A stretch of 64,000 bases of DNA, from positions 176,634 to 240,633 of the forward strand of contig NZ_BMNC01000010.1 of assembly GCF_014646255.1 (NCBI RefSeq), given 5' to 3'. Made by a program: the position numbers and the translations under genes. Numbering within the stretch: the stretch's first letter is position 1; each line of letters starts with the position of its first letter. This DNA is from Lentzea pudingi. Lineage in GTDB: Bacteria; Actinomycetota; Actinomycetes; Mycobacteriales; Pseudonocardiaceae. Shown here piece by piece: positions 42,948 through 50,916 of the stretch. A model generated the notes under the pieces. It was not told where the DNA came from. It made no database searches and saw only the letters and a program-made list of their open reading frames with translations.

Positions 42948-43835
42948 ATGGGGATCCTGGACGGTAAAGCGGTCGTCATCACGGGAGCCGGCCGAGGACT
43001 GGGCGAGGCCTACGCGATGCACGCTGCCCTCGCGGGTGCGTCGGTGGTGGTCAACGACAACGACGGTGACCTGGCAGAACGCGTCGCCGAACACATCCGC
43101 GAGTTCGGCGGCCGCGCCGTCGCCTCGAACCACACGGTGGCGGACCCGAGCGAGGCGGCCAAGATCGTCGACCTGTGCGTGGACGAGTTCGGGCGCGTCG
43201 ACGGCCTCGTGAACAACGCGGGCCTGAACTACGAGACCGTCCCGTGGGAAGACGACCCCGAGACCATCAGGCACGTGGTCGAGGTGAACGTCCTCGGCGT
43301 CATCTACGTCGGAATCGCGGCGATGCGCGCCATGCGTGCCACCGGGGGCGGTTCCATCATCAACATTTCCTCCGGCGCCTCATTCGGCCAGCGCAAACTC
43401 GCCACCTATTCGGCGACCAAGGGCGCGGTGGCCTCACTGAGCTACTCGTGGGCACTCGACCTGGAGTCCGAAGGCATTCGCGTGAACTCGGTCTGCCCCG
43501 TCGCGCACACGCGGATGGTGTGGAAGTCGGAACGCTCCCTGCGCGCCATTCCGGCCGACCGCACGCCGGGCAAGGTGGCGCCGCTGGTGCTGTTCCTGCT
43601 CTCGGACCGCGCCGAGGGCATCACCGGGCAGGTCATCCGGTGCAACGGCAGGCAGCTGCACATCGTCGGCCAGCCGTACTTCAAGCAGCCGATCCTGGAG
43701 AGCGACAACTGGGACACCGCTTCGGTGGAGCGGGCGTTCACGGGCGTGCTGCAGGCGCACCTCGAACCGTACGGGCTGGAGAAGAGGATGCCTCCCCGGC
43801 TCCGTGCGCTGGTGGAGCCCTCGCAGACCGCCTAG
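42948..43835 (+). CDS. Short-chain dehydrogenase/reductase
   Basis: This 295-residue oxidoreductase has the Rossmann motif TGAGRGLG at residues 13-20, the NNAG motif (LVNNAGLN), NISSGAS with the catalytic Ser and Y-x3-K in TYSATKGAV. Some SDRs of this group act on 3-oxoacyl or steroid-like substrates; the substrate is not clear. The longer C-terminus (EPYGLEKRMPPRLRALVEPSQ) resembles enzymes linked to beta-oxidation of polyketide or steroid chains. The leader of about 228 bases between the sugC terminator and the ATG holds no other recognised gene. Confidence 0.88.
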   Translation: MGILDGKAVVITGAGRGLGEAYAMHAALAGASVVVNDNDGDLAERVAEHIREFGGRAVASNHTVADPSEAAKIVDLCVDEFGRVDGLVNNAGLNYETVPWEDDPETIRHVVEVNVLGVIYVGIAAMRAMRATGGGSIINISSGASFGQRKLATYSATKGAVASLSYSWALDLESEGIRVNSVCPVAHTRMVWKSERSLRAIPADRTPGKVAPLVLFLLSDRAEGITGQVIRCNGRQLHIVGQPYFKQPILESDNWDTASVERAFTGVLQAHLEPYGLEKRMPPRLRALVEPSQTA

Positions 43836-43928
43836 CTGGTCGTGGGTGGAAGTGTCGTCGGGATGACTCTCCTGGTGGCGCTTCCACCCGCGGAAGCACG
43901 CGGGCCGATGGGAAGTGGTCGTGACCGC

Positions 43929-44435
43929 TCAGCGCCACGACGGGTACGCGGGCGCGACCTCGGCGTAGCGCTCGCTCCAGCTCGGCAGGGTCTCGTTGCC
44001 CAGGAAGGCCTCCGCGCGGTCGAGGAACGCGTGCGTGCCGGGTGCGAAACCCCTGGCGTTGCGTTCGGACAGTCCGGTGTGGGTGAACCGCAGCAGGGTC
44101 TCGTCGCCGTCGGCGGTGAGCTCGTAGCGCACGACGCTGTCCTCGACGATCTTCTGGTGCCACTCGTGTTCGAAGACCGCGGTGCCGTTCTCCGGCGGCT
44201 GCCACGTGAGGATGCGGCCCGTCACGCGCTTGGCCTCCATCGGCGCGGGCGGGTCCTCCGGCTCGATGACGACCTCTGCGCCTTGCGGGTCGACGGTTCC
44301 CTCGCCGAACCACGCCTTGCGCTCGGCGTCGTCGGTGATGGCGGACCACACGCGGTCGATCGGGAACCGGAACCGGCGGTGGAAGGTGAGGACGGCGTGC
44401 GGGCCGTCGGTGGTGATGGTGCCGAGGTCGTTCAC
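43929..44435 (-). CDS. AHSA1/SRPBCC-family protein
   Basis: This 168-residue protein starts with FHRRFRFPIDRVWSAITDDAERKAWFGEG, the typical AHSA1 (Aha1 C-domain) entry, followed by VTGRILTWQPPENGTAVFEHEW and TLLRFTHTGL. The fold binds hydrophobic ligands or acts as a co-chaperone. Its GTG overlaps the ArsR gene upstream (4 bases), the usual ArsR-SRPBCC pair, in which the regulator probably controls both. The substrate is unknown. Confidence 0.88.
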   Translation of the reverse strand: MNDLGTITTDGPHAVLTFHRRFRFPIDRVWSAITDDAERKAWFGEGTVDPQGAEVVIEPEDPPAPMEAKRVTGRILTWQPPENGTAVFEHEWHQKIVEDSVVRYELTADGDETLLRFTHTGLSERNARGFAPGTHAFLDRAEAFLGNETLPSWSERYAEVAPAYPSWR

Positions 44436-44734
44436 TGGTTCTCCAGATGCTGTTCGAGTGCTGCCAGGTGATCGCGCCAGAAACGGCGGTACGGGGTGAT
44501 CCAGTCGTCGATGCGTTGCAGGCCATCGGGTTTGAGTGCGTAGATGCGGCGCTGGCCGTCCGGTCTGACCTCGACCAGTCCGGTCTCCCTGAGGATGCGG
44601 AGGTGGCGGGACACGGCCGGCTGGGTCAGGGCGGGCAGGCTGTCCACGAGCTCACCCGCCGTGCGCTCGCGTTCGGCCAGCAGGCTGATCAGGTGCCTGC
44701 GGGTGGGTTCGGCCACGGCCTCGAAGACGTCCAC
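44432..44734 (-). CDS. ArsR-family transcriptional regulator
   Basis: This 100-residue winged-helix repressor has the ArsR pattern FEAVAEPTRRHLISLLAERERTAGELVD, then ALTQPAVSRHLRILRETGLVEVRPDGQRRIYALKPDGL. No metal-binding CxC is seen, so it belongs to the non-metal group that pairs with SRPBCC genes. An AT-rich palindrome lies just upstream and may be its operator. The GTG at 44734 lies 8 bases downstream of a TATAAA-like box, suggesting a leaderless transcript. Confidence 0.9.
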   Translation of the reverse strand: MDVFEAVAEPTRRHLISLLAERERTAGELVDSLPALTQPAVSRHLRILRETGLVEVRPDGQRRIYALKPDGLQRIDDWITPYRRFWRDHLAALEQHLENQ

Positions 44735-44741
44735 GTACAGT

Positions 44742-44763
44742 TTTATAACTGACTACGTATATA
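44742..44763 (-). promoter_or_regulatory. AT-rich inverted repeat before the ArsR gene
   Basis: TTATA at one end and TATAA at the other flank TACGTAGTCAGT within 22 bases; this is the most AT-rich spot in the region. It overlaps a TATAAA-like -10 box just upstream of the ArsR start. It is the likely autoregulatory operator. Confidence 0.55.
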
Positions 44764-44853
44764 AGCGCAAGCGTATACAGCGTTCTGGTGACGTTTCCGC
44801 ACGTCACACTGATGGCCGCCGACATTGTCAGACCTGCCTGTCACCATCGGGAC

Positions 44854-45846
44854 ATGGCCGAGCGCAAGCCCAGAGTCACCGACTGGCGGCTCGTCGTGCA
44901 GTCCCGGTTGGACCGGGTCCGCGCGGATCTCGCCGCGCTCGGGCCGTCCGATCCGGTCGATCCGGAGGGCGACGTGTGGCGTCGCACGGCCGAGGCGCAG
45001 GCCGCCGTGGTCGAGGCGATGCTCAGCGATCGCGAGCCGTGGTGGCGCATGGTGCCGTCGTGGTGGTCGGGCTGGTACATCGAACGTGCGTGGCGCGCCC
45101 TGCACGAGGCCGAGGTGGCGACGATCTCGGCCGAGCGCGGGTTCCTCGGGCGGTTGCCGGGGCTGCAGGCGCGGGTGGCGCAGTACCTCGACGAGGACGA
45201 TCCGCGCCGCCGCGCCCTGGAAGCGTTGCGGCCGGGGGAGTTCACGCCCGCGGTCGAGCGCGCGATCGTGGTGGACGCGCTGCGGGCCGCCTACGACAAC
45301 TCCGACTTCGCGCACGCCGGCTCCCGCGCGCTGCGCAACAAGCTGATCGCCGCGTCCCTCGTGCTGTTCGTCATCAACACGGTCCTCGGCGTCGTCGGCA
45401 TCGTGAAGCCCGGCATCATCCCGCTGTGCGTCGACCCGAAGGAGAACGCGCTGCCGACGGTCTGCCCCGGCGGCACGGCGAAGGCGTCCGGTGTGGACGT
45501 GTGGCTCGTGCAGGTGCTCGGTGCGTTCGGCGCGGTGCTTGCCGCCGTGGTGCTGCTCTTGCGCCGCCGGCCCTCGCTCTCGCCGTACGTGATGATCGGC
45601 TACCAGGCGCTGATCAAGATCATGCTCGGTGCGGCACTGGCGGTGGTCGGGATCCTGGCGCTCGGAGCGGGCGTCACCAGCGGGCTGATCGGCATCCCGT
45701 CGGCGGCGGCCCTGCTGCTGTGGGCGGTCATCTTCGGGTACGCGCAGCAGATCGGCACCCGGCTGCTCGACAAGTACACCGACGAGGTGCTGGACCAGGC
45801 CCGCCCGCTGCCCGACGCGGACGGCCCGCGGGTGGCGCCGCGCTGA
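44854..45846 (+). CDS. Hypothetical membrane protein
   Basis: This 330-residue protein has a soluble N-terminal part of about 155 residues with conserved tryptophans (REPWWRMVPSWWSGWYIERAWRALHEAE), then four membrane helices (about 163-183, 218-237, 248-268 and 273-292), and an acidic C-terminal tail. The family is not recognised; WYIERAW-type sequences occur in actinobacterial hypothetical membrane proteins. ATG 44854 follows CATCGGGAC. It stands alone, divergent from the ArsR gene. Confidence 0.7.
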   Translation: MAERKPRVTDWRLVVQSRLDRVRADLAALGPSDPVDPEGDVWRRTAEAQAAVVEAMLSDREPWWRMVPSWWSGWYIERAWRALHEAEVATISAERGFLGRLPGLQARVAQYLDEDDPRRRALEALRPGEFTPAVERAIVVDALRAAYDNSDFAHAGSRALRNKLIAASLVLFVINTVLGVVGIVKPGIIPLCVDPKENALPTVCPGGTAKASGVDVWLVQVLGAFGAVLAAVVLLLRRRPSLSPYVMIGYQALIKIMLGAALAVVGILALGAGVTSGLIGIPSAAALLLWAVIFGYAQQIGTRLLDKYTDEVLDQARPLPDADGPRVAPR

Positions 45847-45892
45847 CCGGTCGTGCGATCCAGTCGCGCGCACCCGGCCCCGGCCGTCGCCC

Positions 45893-46756
45893 TCAGGCCC
45901 GCCCGCGCCCCTGCGACCGCGTCTCCTCCCGCACCGCGTTGATCACCTCGGCGTCCCACCGGTGCGTCCGGATCAGCCGGTACCGCTCCGCCGCCACCCA
46001 CATGTAGGCCTCGGTCTCGGTCCGGTCGCCGGTCATGTCGGCCTGCCGCAGCATCGCAACGACCGGCTTGTACTCGTCGGCGTACCACCGGCGTGCGACC
46101 TCGGCGCGGTCGAGGAACTGGCCCGTGTCCTGCATCAGCCGGAACCCCCACGCCTCGACGTGCTCGCCGAGCTGGGCGTAGTGCCACGGGTCGGACAGGA
46201 GCACGGCGGCGCGGGCCTCGCCGCCCAGCGGCACGCGGTCGAGGAACAGGCGGCGGTAGTCCTTCACGATCAGGTCGCCGCGGTAGCGGATGCCGGACGA
46301 GTTGAGCCGGGTGATCACCTGCGTCACGTACGCGTCGATCACCTCCAGGCCCAGGGCGTGCGCCACCGAGACGCGGTGGTGGCCGTCGATGATGAAGTGC
46401 AGTTCGCCGACCCGGTACACCTCGATCGGCGGCACGCTCTCGCCCCTGCGTGCGGCGAGGGCCAGGCGTTGCCAGCGTTCGCGGACGCGGCCCGAGGTCG
46501 GGCGGAAGCGGCGGTCGAAGTCGCGGGTGCGGTCGACGCTGCCGACGATCGAGTCGAGGCGGATCGACTGCAGGCCCAGGCGTTTCTCCGACGCCATGCC
46601 CAGGGCCTCCACGACCTCGTGGAACGGCAGCATGATGTTCACGTCGTCGGGCTCCCGGCGCAGCCAGGCCGCGAGGCGTGACATCACCTGGCGCCGGCGG
46701 GCGCGCAGGAAGTCGCTCTCGGCGTCGGCCACGGGGAAGCCGGTGTCCCGTCTCAT
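45893..46756 (-). CDS. ParB/sulfiredoxin-fold hypothetical protein
   Basis: This 287-residue protein has the ParB-N-like motif PPIEVYRVGELHFIIDGHHRVSVAHALG (about residues 109-136), which in ParB and sulfiredoxin relatives binds nucleotide. The remaining regions (DVNIMLPFHEVVEALGM; LLSDPWHYAQLGEHVEAWGFRLM) are of unknown function. The ATG overlaps the metallophosphoesterase stop (ATGA), so the two are translationally coupled. A nucleotide-related function is inferred only. Confidence 0.75.
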   Translation of the reverse strand: MRRDTGFPVADAESDFLRARRRQVMSRLAAWLRREPDDVNIMLPFHEVVEALGMASEKRLGLQSIRLDSIVGSVDRTRDFDRRFRPTSGRVRERWQRLALAARRGESVPPIEVYRVGELHFIIDGHHRVSVAHALGLEVIDAYVTQVITRLNSSGIRYRGDLIVKDYRRLFLDRVPLGGEARAAVLLSDPWHYAQLGEHVEAWGFRLMQDTGQFLDRAEVARRWYADEYKPVVAMLRQADMTGDRTETEAYMWVAAERYRLIRTHRWDAEVINAVREETRSQGRGRA

Positions 46757-47409
46757 CGCGCCACCTCCAGCACCTTCGAGGGAATCACGTTGATCACCCG
46801 CGTCGAGCCCAGTGAACGGTCCGGGCGCGCGTGACCGTGTGGATGAATGTGGCCGTGCAGCATGAACGTGGGCTGCAGCCGTGTGACAAGTCCGTGCAAA
46901 CAGGAGAAGCCGCGGTGCGGGCCGTCGGGTTCGTCGCCGCAGTCCAACGGCGGTGAGTGGGTCAGCAGCACGTCCACGCCACGTCCGTCCCGCAGCCTGC
47001 GCCACCCGGCCAGCCGGGACACCCGGCGGGCGCGGCGGGCCTGCTGCCGTTCCGTCCACTGGTTCGGGCCCTTGTTGTAGCGGATCGAACCACCGAGACC
47101 GGCGATCCGCAGCCCGGCGACGTCGACCACGCGTTCGTCCGCGTTCACCGCACCGGTTGGACCTGGCCAGCGCACCGGCACGCCCGCCTTGGTCCACAGG
47201 CCGCGCACGTTCGAGTAGCCCGACAGGTCCGCGTCGTGGTTGCCGGGGACGAACACGAGCGGCTTGTCCAGGGCGTTGGCCAGGTGTTCCAGGTAGTCGA
47301 ACGGCAGGTCGCCCGCCGCGACGATCAGGTCCACGCCGGCGTACTGGTGCACCTGATCGGTCCACAGCTGTTCGACGACCTCGTCCGCGACAGCCAGAAT
47401 CCGAGCCAT
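46753..47409 (-). CDS. Calcineurin-like metallophosphoesterase
   Basis: This 218-residue phosphoesterase has motif I degenerate (LAVADEVVEQL, with DxE instead of DxH), GDLPFDY (motif II), VPGNHDADL (motif III), LLTHSPP and HGHIHPHGH. The change at motif I may affect one metal ligand, but the other four motifs are good. It overlaps the ParB-like gene and probably works with it. The substrate is unknown. Confidence 0.85.
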   Translation of the reverse strand: MARILAVADEVVEQLWTDQVHQYAGVDLIVAAGDLPFDYLEHLANALDKPLVFVPGNHDADLSGYSNVRGLWTKAGVPVRWPGPTGAVNADERVVDVAGLRIAGLGGSIRYNKGPNQWTERQQARRARRVSRLAGWRRLRDGRGVDVLLTHSPPLDCGDEPDGPHRGFSCLHGLVTRLQPTFMLHGHIHPHGHARPDRSLGSTRVINVIPSKVLEVAR

Positions 47410-47473
47410 CCCTGCACTGTAATGAGGCCTTTCACCACATGACGGGCGACGGCGCTGCCGTTAGCGTGGACGC

Positions 47474-48553
47474 GTGCTTGCCGAGCTGTTCGCCGCGGCC
47501 GCCCACGGCTGCCGCGACCGCAGTCCGCTGACCCAGCGACTCCTCACCGACGCCGCCGAGGACCTGAGACAGGGCGGCGTGACGACCAGGATCATGGCGG
47601 GGTCCGAACGCGACCGGGAGGGCTCAGCGCCCGGGTTGCGGTTCGCGGGCGCCGTCCACCGGCTCGTGCTCGAAGGGCGCGCGCCGGGCCTCGCGAAGCA
47701 CTACCCGTCCGTCGGCGGCCAGCCGAACCTGCCGACGCTCTGGGAGGACGCGCTGCCCGTCCTCGAAGGGCACGCGGACGTGCTGAGGCACCGCGTCCAC
47801 GCCACCGTCGTGCAGACCAACGAGCCCGGCCGCAGCGCGCCCCTCTACGGCGGCCTGATGGTCGCCGCGCAGGAAGCCGCGAAAGCCGCGCACCGGCACG
47901 TGCCGTTCTGCGTGCGGCTGCTGGAGGTCGGCGCGAGCGGCGGGCTCAACCTGCGCCCTCACCACGTCGGCTACCAGCTGGAGGACGCGGTCCTCGGCGA
48001 CCCGGACAGCCTCCTGGTCCTGGACCCGGAGTGGACCGGCAGGCCGCCCGCCGACCTGGGCCACCGGCTGCGCGTCGTCGGCAGGGCGGGCTGCGACCTC
48101 AACCCGGTCGACGTGTCCACAGAGGACGGACGGCTGCACCTGAGCTCGTTCGTCTGGGCGGACCAGCTGGTGAGGTGGAACCGGCTGCGGGACGCGCTCG
48201 ACCTCGCCGCCACCGACCCCGTGAGGGTCGACCGGGCGGCGGGGCCGGAATGGCTCGCGAGACAGCTCGGCCGCGCCGAACGCGACGTGCTCACCGTCGT
48301 GTGGCATTCCGTGGTGTGGCAGTACGTCTCGCCCGCGGACCGGGCGATGGGCAGGGCCGTGCTGGCTGACGCCGCGGCGAAGGCGACGCCCACGACACCG
48401 TTGGCGCTGCTGGTCTTCGAGCCGCGCCGCACCGACGACGACTACCGGTTCGAGCTGCTGCTCAAGCTCTGGCCGGCCGGGATCTCGCTGAACCTCGGCC
48501 ACGGCGCGGGCCACGGCACGCCGTTCACCTGGAACGTCACCCCCTGGGAGTGA
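47474..48553 (+). CDS. DUF2332 family protein (paralogue 1)
   Basis: This 359-residue protein has the DUF2332 pattern: KHYPSVGGQPN, TVVQTNEPGRSAPLYGGLMVAA, FCVRLLEVGASGGLNLRPHHVGYQ, FVWADQLVRWNRLRDALDLA and TVVWHSVVWQYV. The function is not established; the segment LEVGASGGLNL resembles a SAM-type loop, so methyltransferase-like folding is possible. A second DUF2332 gene lies at 50917. The GTG start has no strong ribosome site. The 3' end overlaps a minus-strand gene by 17 bases. Confidence 0.88.
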   Translation: MLAELFAAAAHGCRDRSPLTQRLLTDAAEDLRQGGVTTRIMAGSERDREGSAPGLRFAGAVHRLVLEGRAPGLAKHYPSVGGQPNLPTLWEDALPVLEGHADVLRHRVHATVVQTNEPGRSAPLYGGLMVAAQEAAKAAHRHVPFCVRLLEVGASGGLNLRPHHVGYQLEDAVLGDPDSLLVLDPEWTGRPPADLGHRLRVVGRAGCDLNPVDVSTEDGRLHLSSFVWADQLVRWNRLRDALDLAATDPVRVDRAAGPEWLARQLGRAERDVLTVVWHSVVWQYVSPADRAMGRAVLADAAAKATPTTPLALLVFEPRRTDDDYRFELLLKLWPAGISLNLGHGAGHGTPFTWNVTPWE

Positions 48554-48914
48554 CGACCGGGTTCACGACGTACCGGCCGTCCTGCACCTCGACGGGCAGC
48601 CGGAACTCGGCGCGGGTGCCGTCGTGCGTGTACTCGACGACGACGGCGCCGTCGCGGTAGACGCCGCGATCGACCCGCGCGGTCTGGAACTGGTCCGCGG
48701 TCGACTTCGCGACGTCCTCGCCGCCGACCGCCAGCAACGGCTCCAGCTTGTGGAAGTCGTGTGTGCGCAACGCGTTCGTCACCTCGGAGGCGAGCTCGTC
48801 CGGTGACTCGGCGCCGGGGGACGGCCAGAGCGCGATGGCCACGAACACCATCGTGAGCCAGCCGACCGGGAACACCAGCAGCCAGAACCTGAGGTTCGTC
48901 AGCCGCGCCTTCAC
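48537..48914 (-). CDS. Single-pass membrane protein with extracytoplasmic NTF2-like domain
   Basis: This 125-residue protein has one N-terminal helix (MKARLTNLRFWLLVFPVGWL and on to residue 29), then a soluble domain of about 95 residues (DELASEVTNALRTHDFHKLEPLLAV, VVVEYTHDGTRAEFRLPVEVQDGRYVV) that looks NTF2-like, a fold seen in many actinobacterial envelope proteins. A 31-residue membrane peptide with a similar helix is encoded immediately upstream. Function is unknown. GTG 48914 lies 2 bases after that peptide's stop. Confidence 0.75.
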   Translation of the reverse strand: MKARLTNLRFWLLVFPVGWLTMVFVAIALWPSPGAESPDELASEVTNALRTHDFHKLEPLLAVGGEDVAKSTADQFQTARVDRGVYRDGAVVVEYTHDGTRAEFRLPVEVQDGRYVVNPVVTPRG

Positions 48915-48915
48915 G

Positions 48916-49011
48916 TCAGGGGGTTCCGCTGATGAGCACGAACACGGTGGTGATCCAGCAGAGCAGGAACGCGAGGATCCAGAAGCGGATGTTGGTGAGG
49001 ATTCTGGTCAT
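48916..49011 (-). CDS. 31-residue single-helix membrane peptide
   Basis: ATG 49011 opens a peptide that starts MTRILTNIRFWILAFLLCW and ends VFVLISGTP, one membrane helix. It resembles residues 1-29 of the next protein (shared pattern R-x-LTNxRFW-x-L), so the two are duplicated. It lies 42 bases after corA and 2 bases before the next gene, as part of one minus-strand run. Coding is supported by the clean paralogy and tight spacing, not by length. Confidence 0.6.
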   Translation of the reverse strand: MTRILTNIRFWILAFLLCWITTVFVLISGTP

Positions 49012-49053
49012 GACAAACCTCTTCCACAACGAGCAAAGCGGGCGAAACCGGGA

Positions 49054-50127
49054 CTAGAGCCAGCGATTTCGGCGCAGTATTCGGTAGAGCGTGAGGCAGG
49101 CGATCAGGACCAGGCTCATGATCAGCGGGTAGCCGAACTTCCACTTCAGCTCGGGCATGTAGTCGAAGTTCATGCCGTACACACCGACGACCATGGTGGG
49201 CACGGAGATGATCGCGACCCACGAGGTGATCTTGCGCATGTCGGTGTTCTGCTGCAGCGTGATCTTCGCGAGCGTCGCGTCGACCAGCGTCGTCAGCAGT
49301 TCGTCGAACGCGGTGACGCGCTCGGAGACCTCGGTGAGGTGGTCGTCGACGTCGCGGAAGAACGCGCGCACCTGCTCGGGGATGAGCGGCGTGTAGCCCT
49401 CCGCCAAGCGGCGCAACGGGTTCGCGAGCGGCATGACCGCGCGGCGCAGTTCCACGACCTCGCGCTTGAACATGTAGATCTGCTCGGCGCTCACCTCGGT
49501 GCGCACCGCGAAGACCCGTTCCTCCATGCGGTCGATGTCCTCCTCGATGTGGTCGGTGACCTCGAGGTAGTTGTCGACCACCTGGTCGGCGATCGCGTGC
49601 ATCACCGCGGACGGGCCGATCTCCAGGCGCTCCGGGTCCTCCTCCAGCACGTGCCGCAGCTTGGAGAGGCCGGAGTGGTTGCCGTGCCGCACGGTGATGA
49701 CGAAGTCCTTGCCCAGGAACACCATGATCTCGCCGGACTCGACGATCTCGTTGGCGGTGTCGGGGGATTCGTTCGTCACGTAGCGAACGGTCTTGAAGAC
49801 CATGAAGAGCGTGTTGTCGTAGCGCTCCAGCTTCGGGCGCTGGTGCGCGTGCACCGCGTCCTCGACCGCGAGCTCGTGCAGGCCGAACGTCTCGGCGATG
49901 CCCTCGATCTGCTCGGCGTCCGGCTCGTGCAGGCCGATCCAGACGAAGCCGTCCTTGCGCTTGCGCACCTCTTTGACGGCGTCGGTGTGCGTCCAGCGGC
50001 CGGGCAAGCGCTTGCCGTCGACGTACACCGCGCAGTCCACGACGTAGTGCGACAGCGGCACGGTGATGTGCGGCGGCGTCGGGCGCTGCTGGGACCCGCG
50101 GCCGCGGATCGAGGGCAGGCTGGGCAT
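49054..50127 (-). CDS. corA: Magnesium/cobalt transporter CorA
   Basis: CorA is the pentameric Mg2+ channel. The 357-residue protein has the soluble funnel, a long stalk helix (YMFKREVVELRRAVMPLANPLRRL to VDATLAKITLQQNTDMRKIT), then TM1 with the signature YGMNFDYMPE and TM2 near the C-terminus with basic RRNRWL. The remembered M. tuberculosis corA (Rv1239c) follows sugC, as here with an interval. The ATG at 50127 follows GGAGG. A short leader frame with strong ribosome site lies upstream. Confidence 0.95.
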   Translation of the reverse strand: MPSLPSIRGRGSQQRPTPPHITVPLSHYVVDCAVYVDGKRLPGRWTHTDAVKEVRKRKDGFVWIGLHEPDAEQIEGIAETFGLHELAVEDAVHAHQRPKLERYDNTLFMVFKTVRYVTNESPDTANEIVESGEIMVFLGKDFVITVRHGNHSGLSKLRHVLEEDPERLEIGPSAVMHAIADQVVDNYLEVTDHIEEDIDRMEERVFAVRTEVSAEQIYMFKREVVELRRAVMPLANPLRRLAEGYTPLIPEQVRAFFRDVDDHLTEVSERVTAFDELLTTLVDATLAKITLQQNTDMRKITSWVAIISVPTMVVGVYGMNFDYMPELKWKFGYPLIMSLVLIACLTLYRILRRNRWL

Positions 50128-50214
50128 GGTGAGTTCCTCCAGGTACACGCCGGCGTGAAGTGCGAATGCACGACGGGCGCCCTGACCGGGGGAACTGGAA
50201 CGTTCTAGACGGAG

Positions 50215-50274
50215 CTAGAAAGCCACCTCGGTGAGGACGCGCTTGGTACTGGCAGGGTGGGGGTCCTTGCTCAT
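50215..50274 (-). CDS. 19-residue leader peptide upstream of corA
   Basis: A frame of 19 codons, MSKDPHPASTKRVLTEVAF, begins at ATG 50274 after a GAGGAGGTGAGG ribosome site and ends 87 bases before the corA ATG. Leader peptides with prolines sense Mg2+ upstream of magnesium transporter genes in other bacteria (corL, mgtL). Here there are two prolines (DPHP). Whether it acts so is an inference. Confidence 0.4.
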   Translation of the reverse strand: MSKDPHPASTKRVLTEVAF

Positions 50275-50411
50275 TTAGGGGTCCTCACCTCCTCGGGGCG
50301 AAGTCACTGGTGGTGGAAATCCTCACACACCGGTTGCCGAGGGTACTCCCTCCGTGTGAAGACTGTCTCCCCACCTGGGACAGATCTCGATCACACGTAG
50401 TTGGAGGCGCG

Positions 50412-50915
50412 GTGCAGTTCGGTCGGTACTACGAGGAGTTCGAGGTCGGAGCGGTTTACAAGCACTGGCCGGGCAAGACGGTGACGGAGTACGACGACCA
50501 CCTGTTCTGCCTGCTCACGATGAATCACCACCCGCTCCACATGGACGTGAACTACGCGGAGAACACGACGGACTTCGGCAAGAACGTCGTCGTCGGCAAC
50601 TACATCTACTCGTTGCTGCTGGGCATGTCCGTGCCCGACGTCTCCGGCAAGGCGATAGCCAACCTCGAGATCGAGTCGCTGCGGCACGTGAAGCCCACGT
50701 TCCACGGTGACACGATCTACGGTGAGACCGAGGTGCTCGACAAGACGCCGTCCAAGTCGAAGGACGACAGGGGCGTGGTCTACGTGGAGACTCGCGGCTA
50801 CAAGCAGGACGGCACGGTCGTGTGCATCTTCAGGCGCAAGGTCATGGTGCCGAAGCAGTCCTACGGCGAGGCCCGCGGTGGCGAGCAGCCGGGACGGCCT
50901 GAACCCAAGGAGTGA
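50412..50915 (+). CDS. MaoC-family dehydratase (mesaconyl-CoA hydratase-like)
   Basis: This 167-residue hot-dog hydratase has the motif FCLLTMNHHPLHMDVNYAEN, where MNHHPLHxD is the hydratase signature with the catalytic Asp/His pair. It starts MQFGRYYEEFEVGAVYKHWPGKTVTEYDD, and GETEVLDKTPSKSKDDRGVVYVETRGYKQDG follows. This subgroup accompanies Mcl and acyl-CoA dehydrogenase genes in actinobacterial ethylmalonyl-CoA clusters, so mesaconyl-CoA hydration is a reasonable inference. TTGGAGG precedes the GTG. It is divergent from corA. Confidence 0.85.
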   Translation: MQFGRYYEEFEVGAVYKHWPGKTVTEYDDHLFCLLTMNHHPLHMDVNYAENTTDFGKNVVVGNYIYSLLLGMSVPDVSGKAIANLEIESLRHVKPTFHGDTIYGETEVLDKTPSKSKDDRGVVYVETRGYKQDGTVVCIFRRKVMVPKQSYGEARGGEQPGRPEPKE

Positions 50916-50916
50916 A

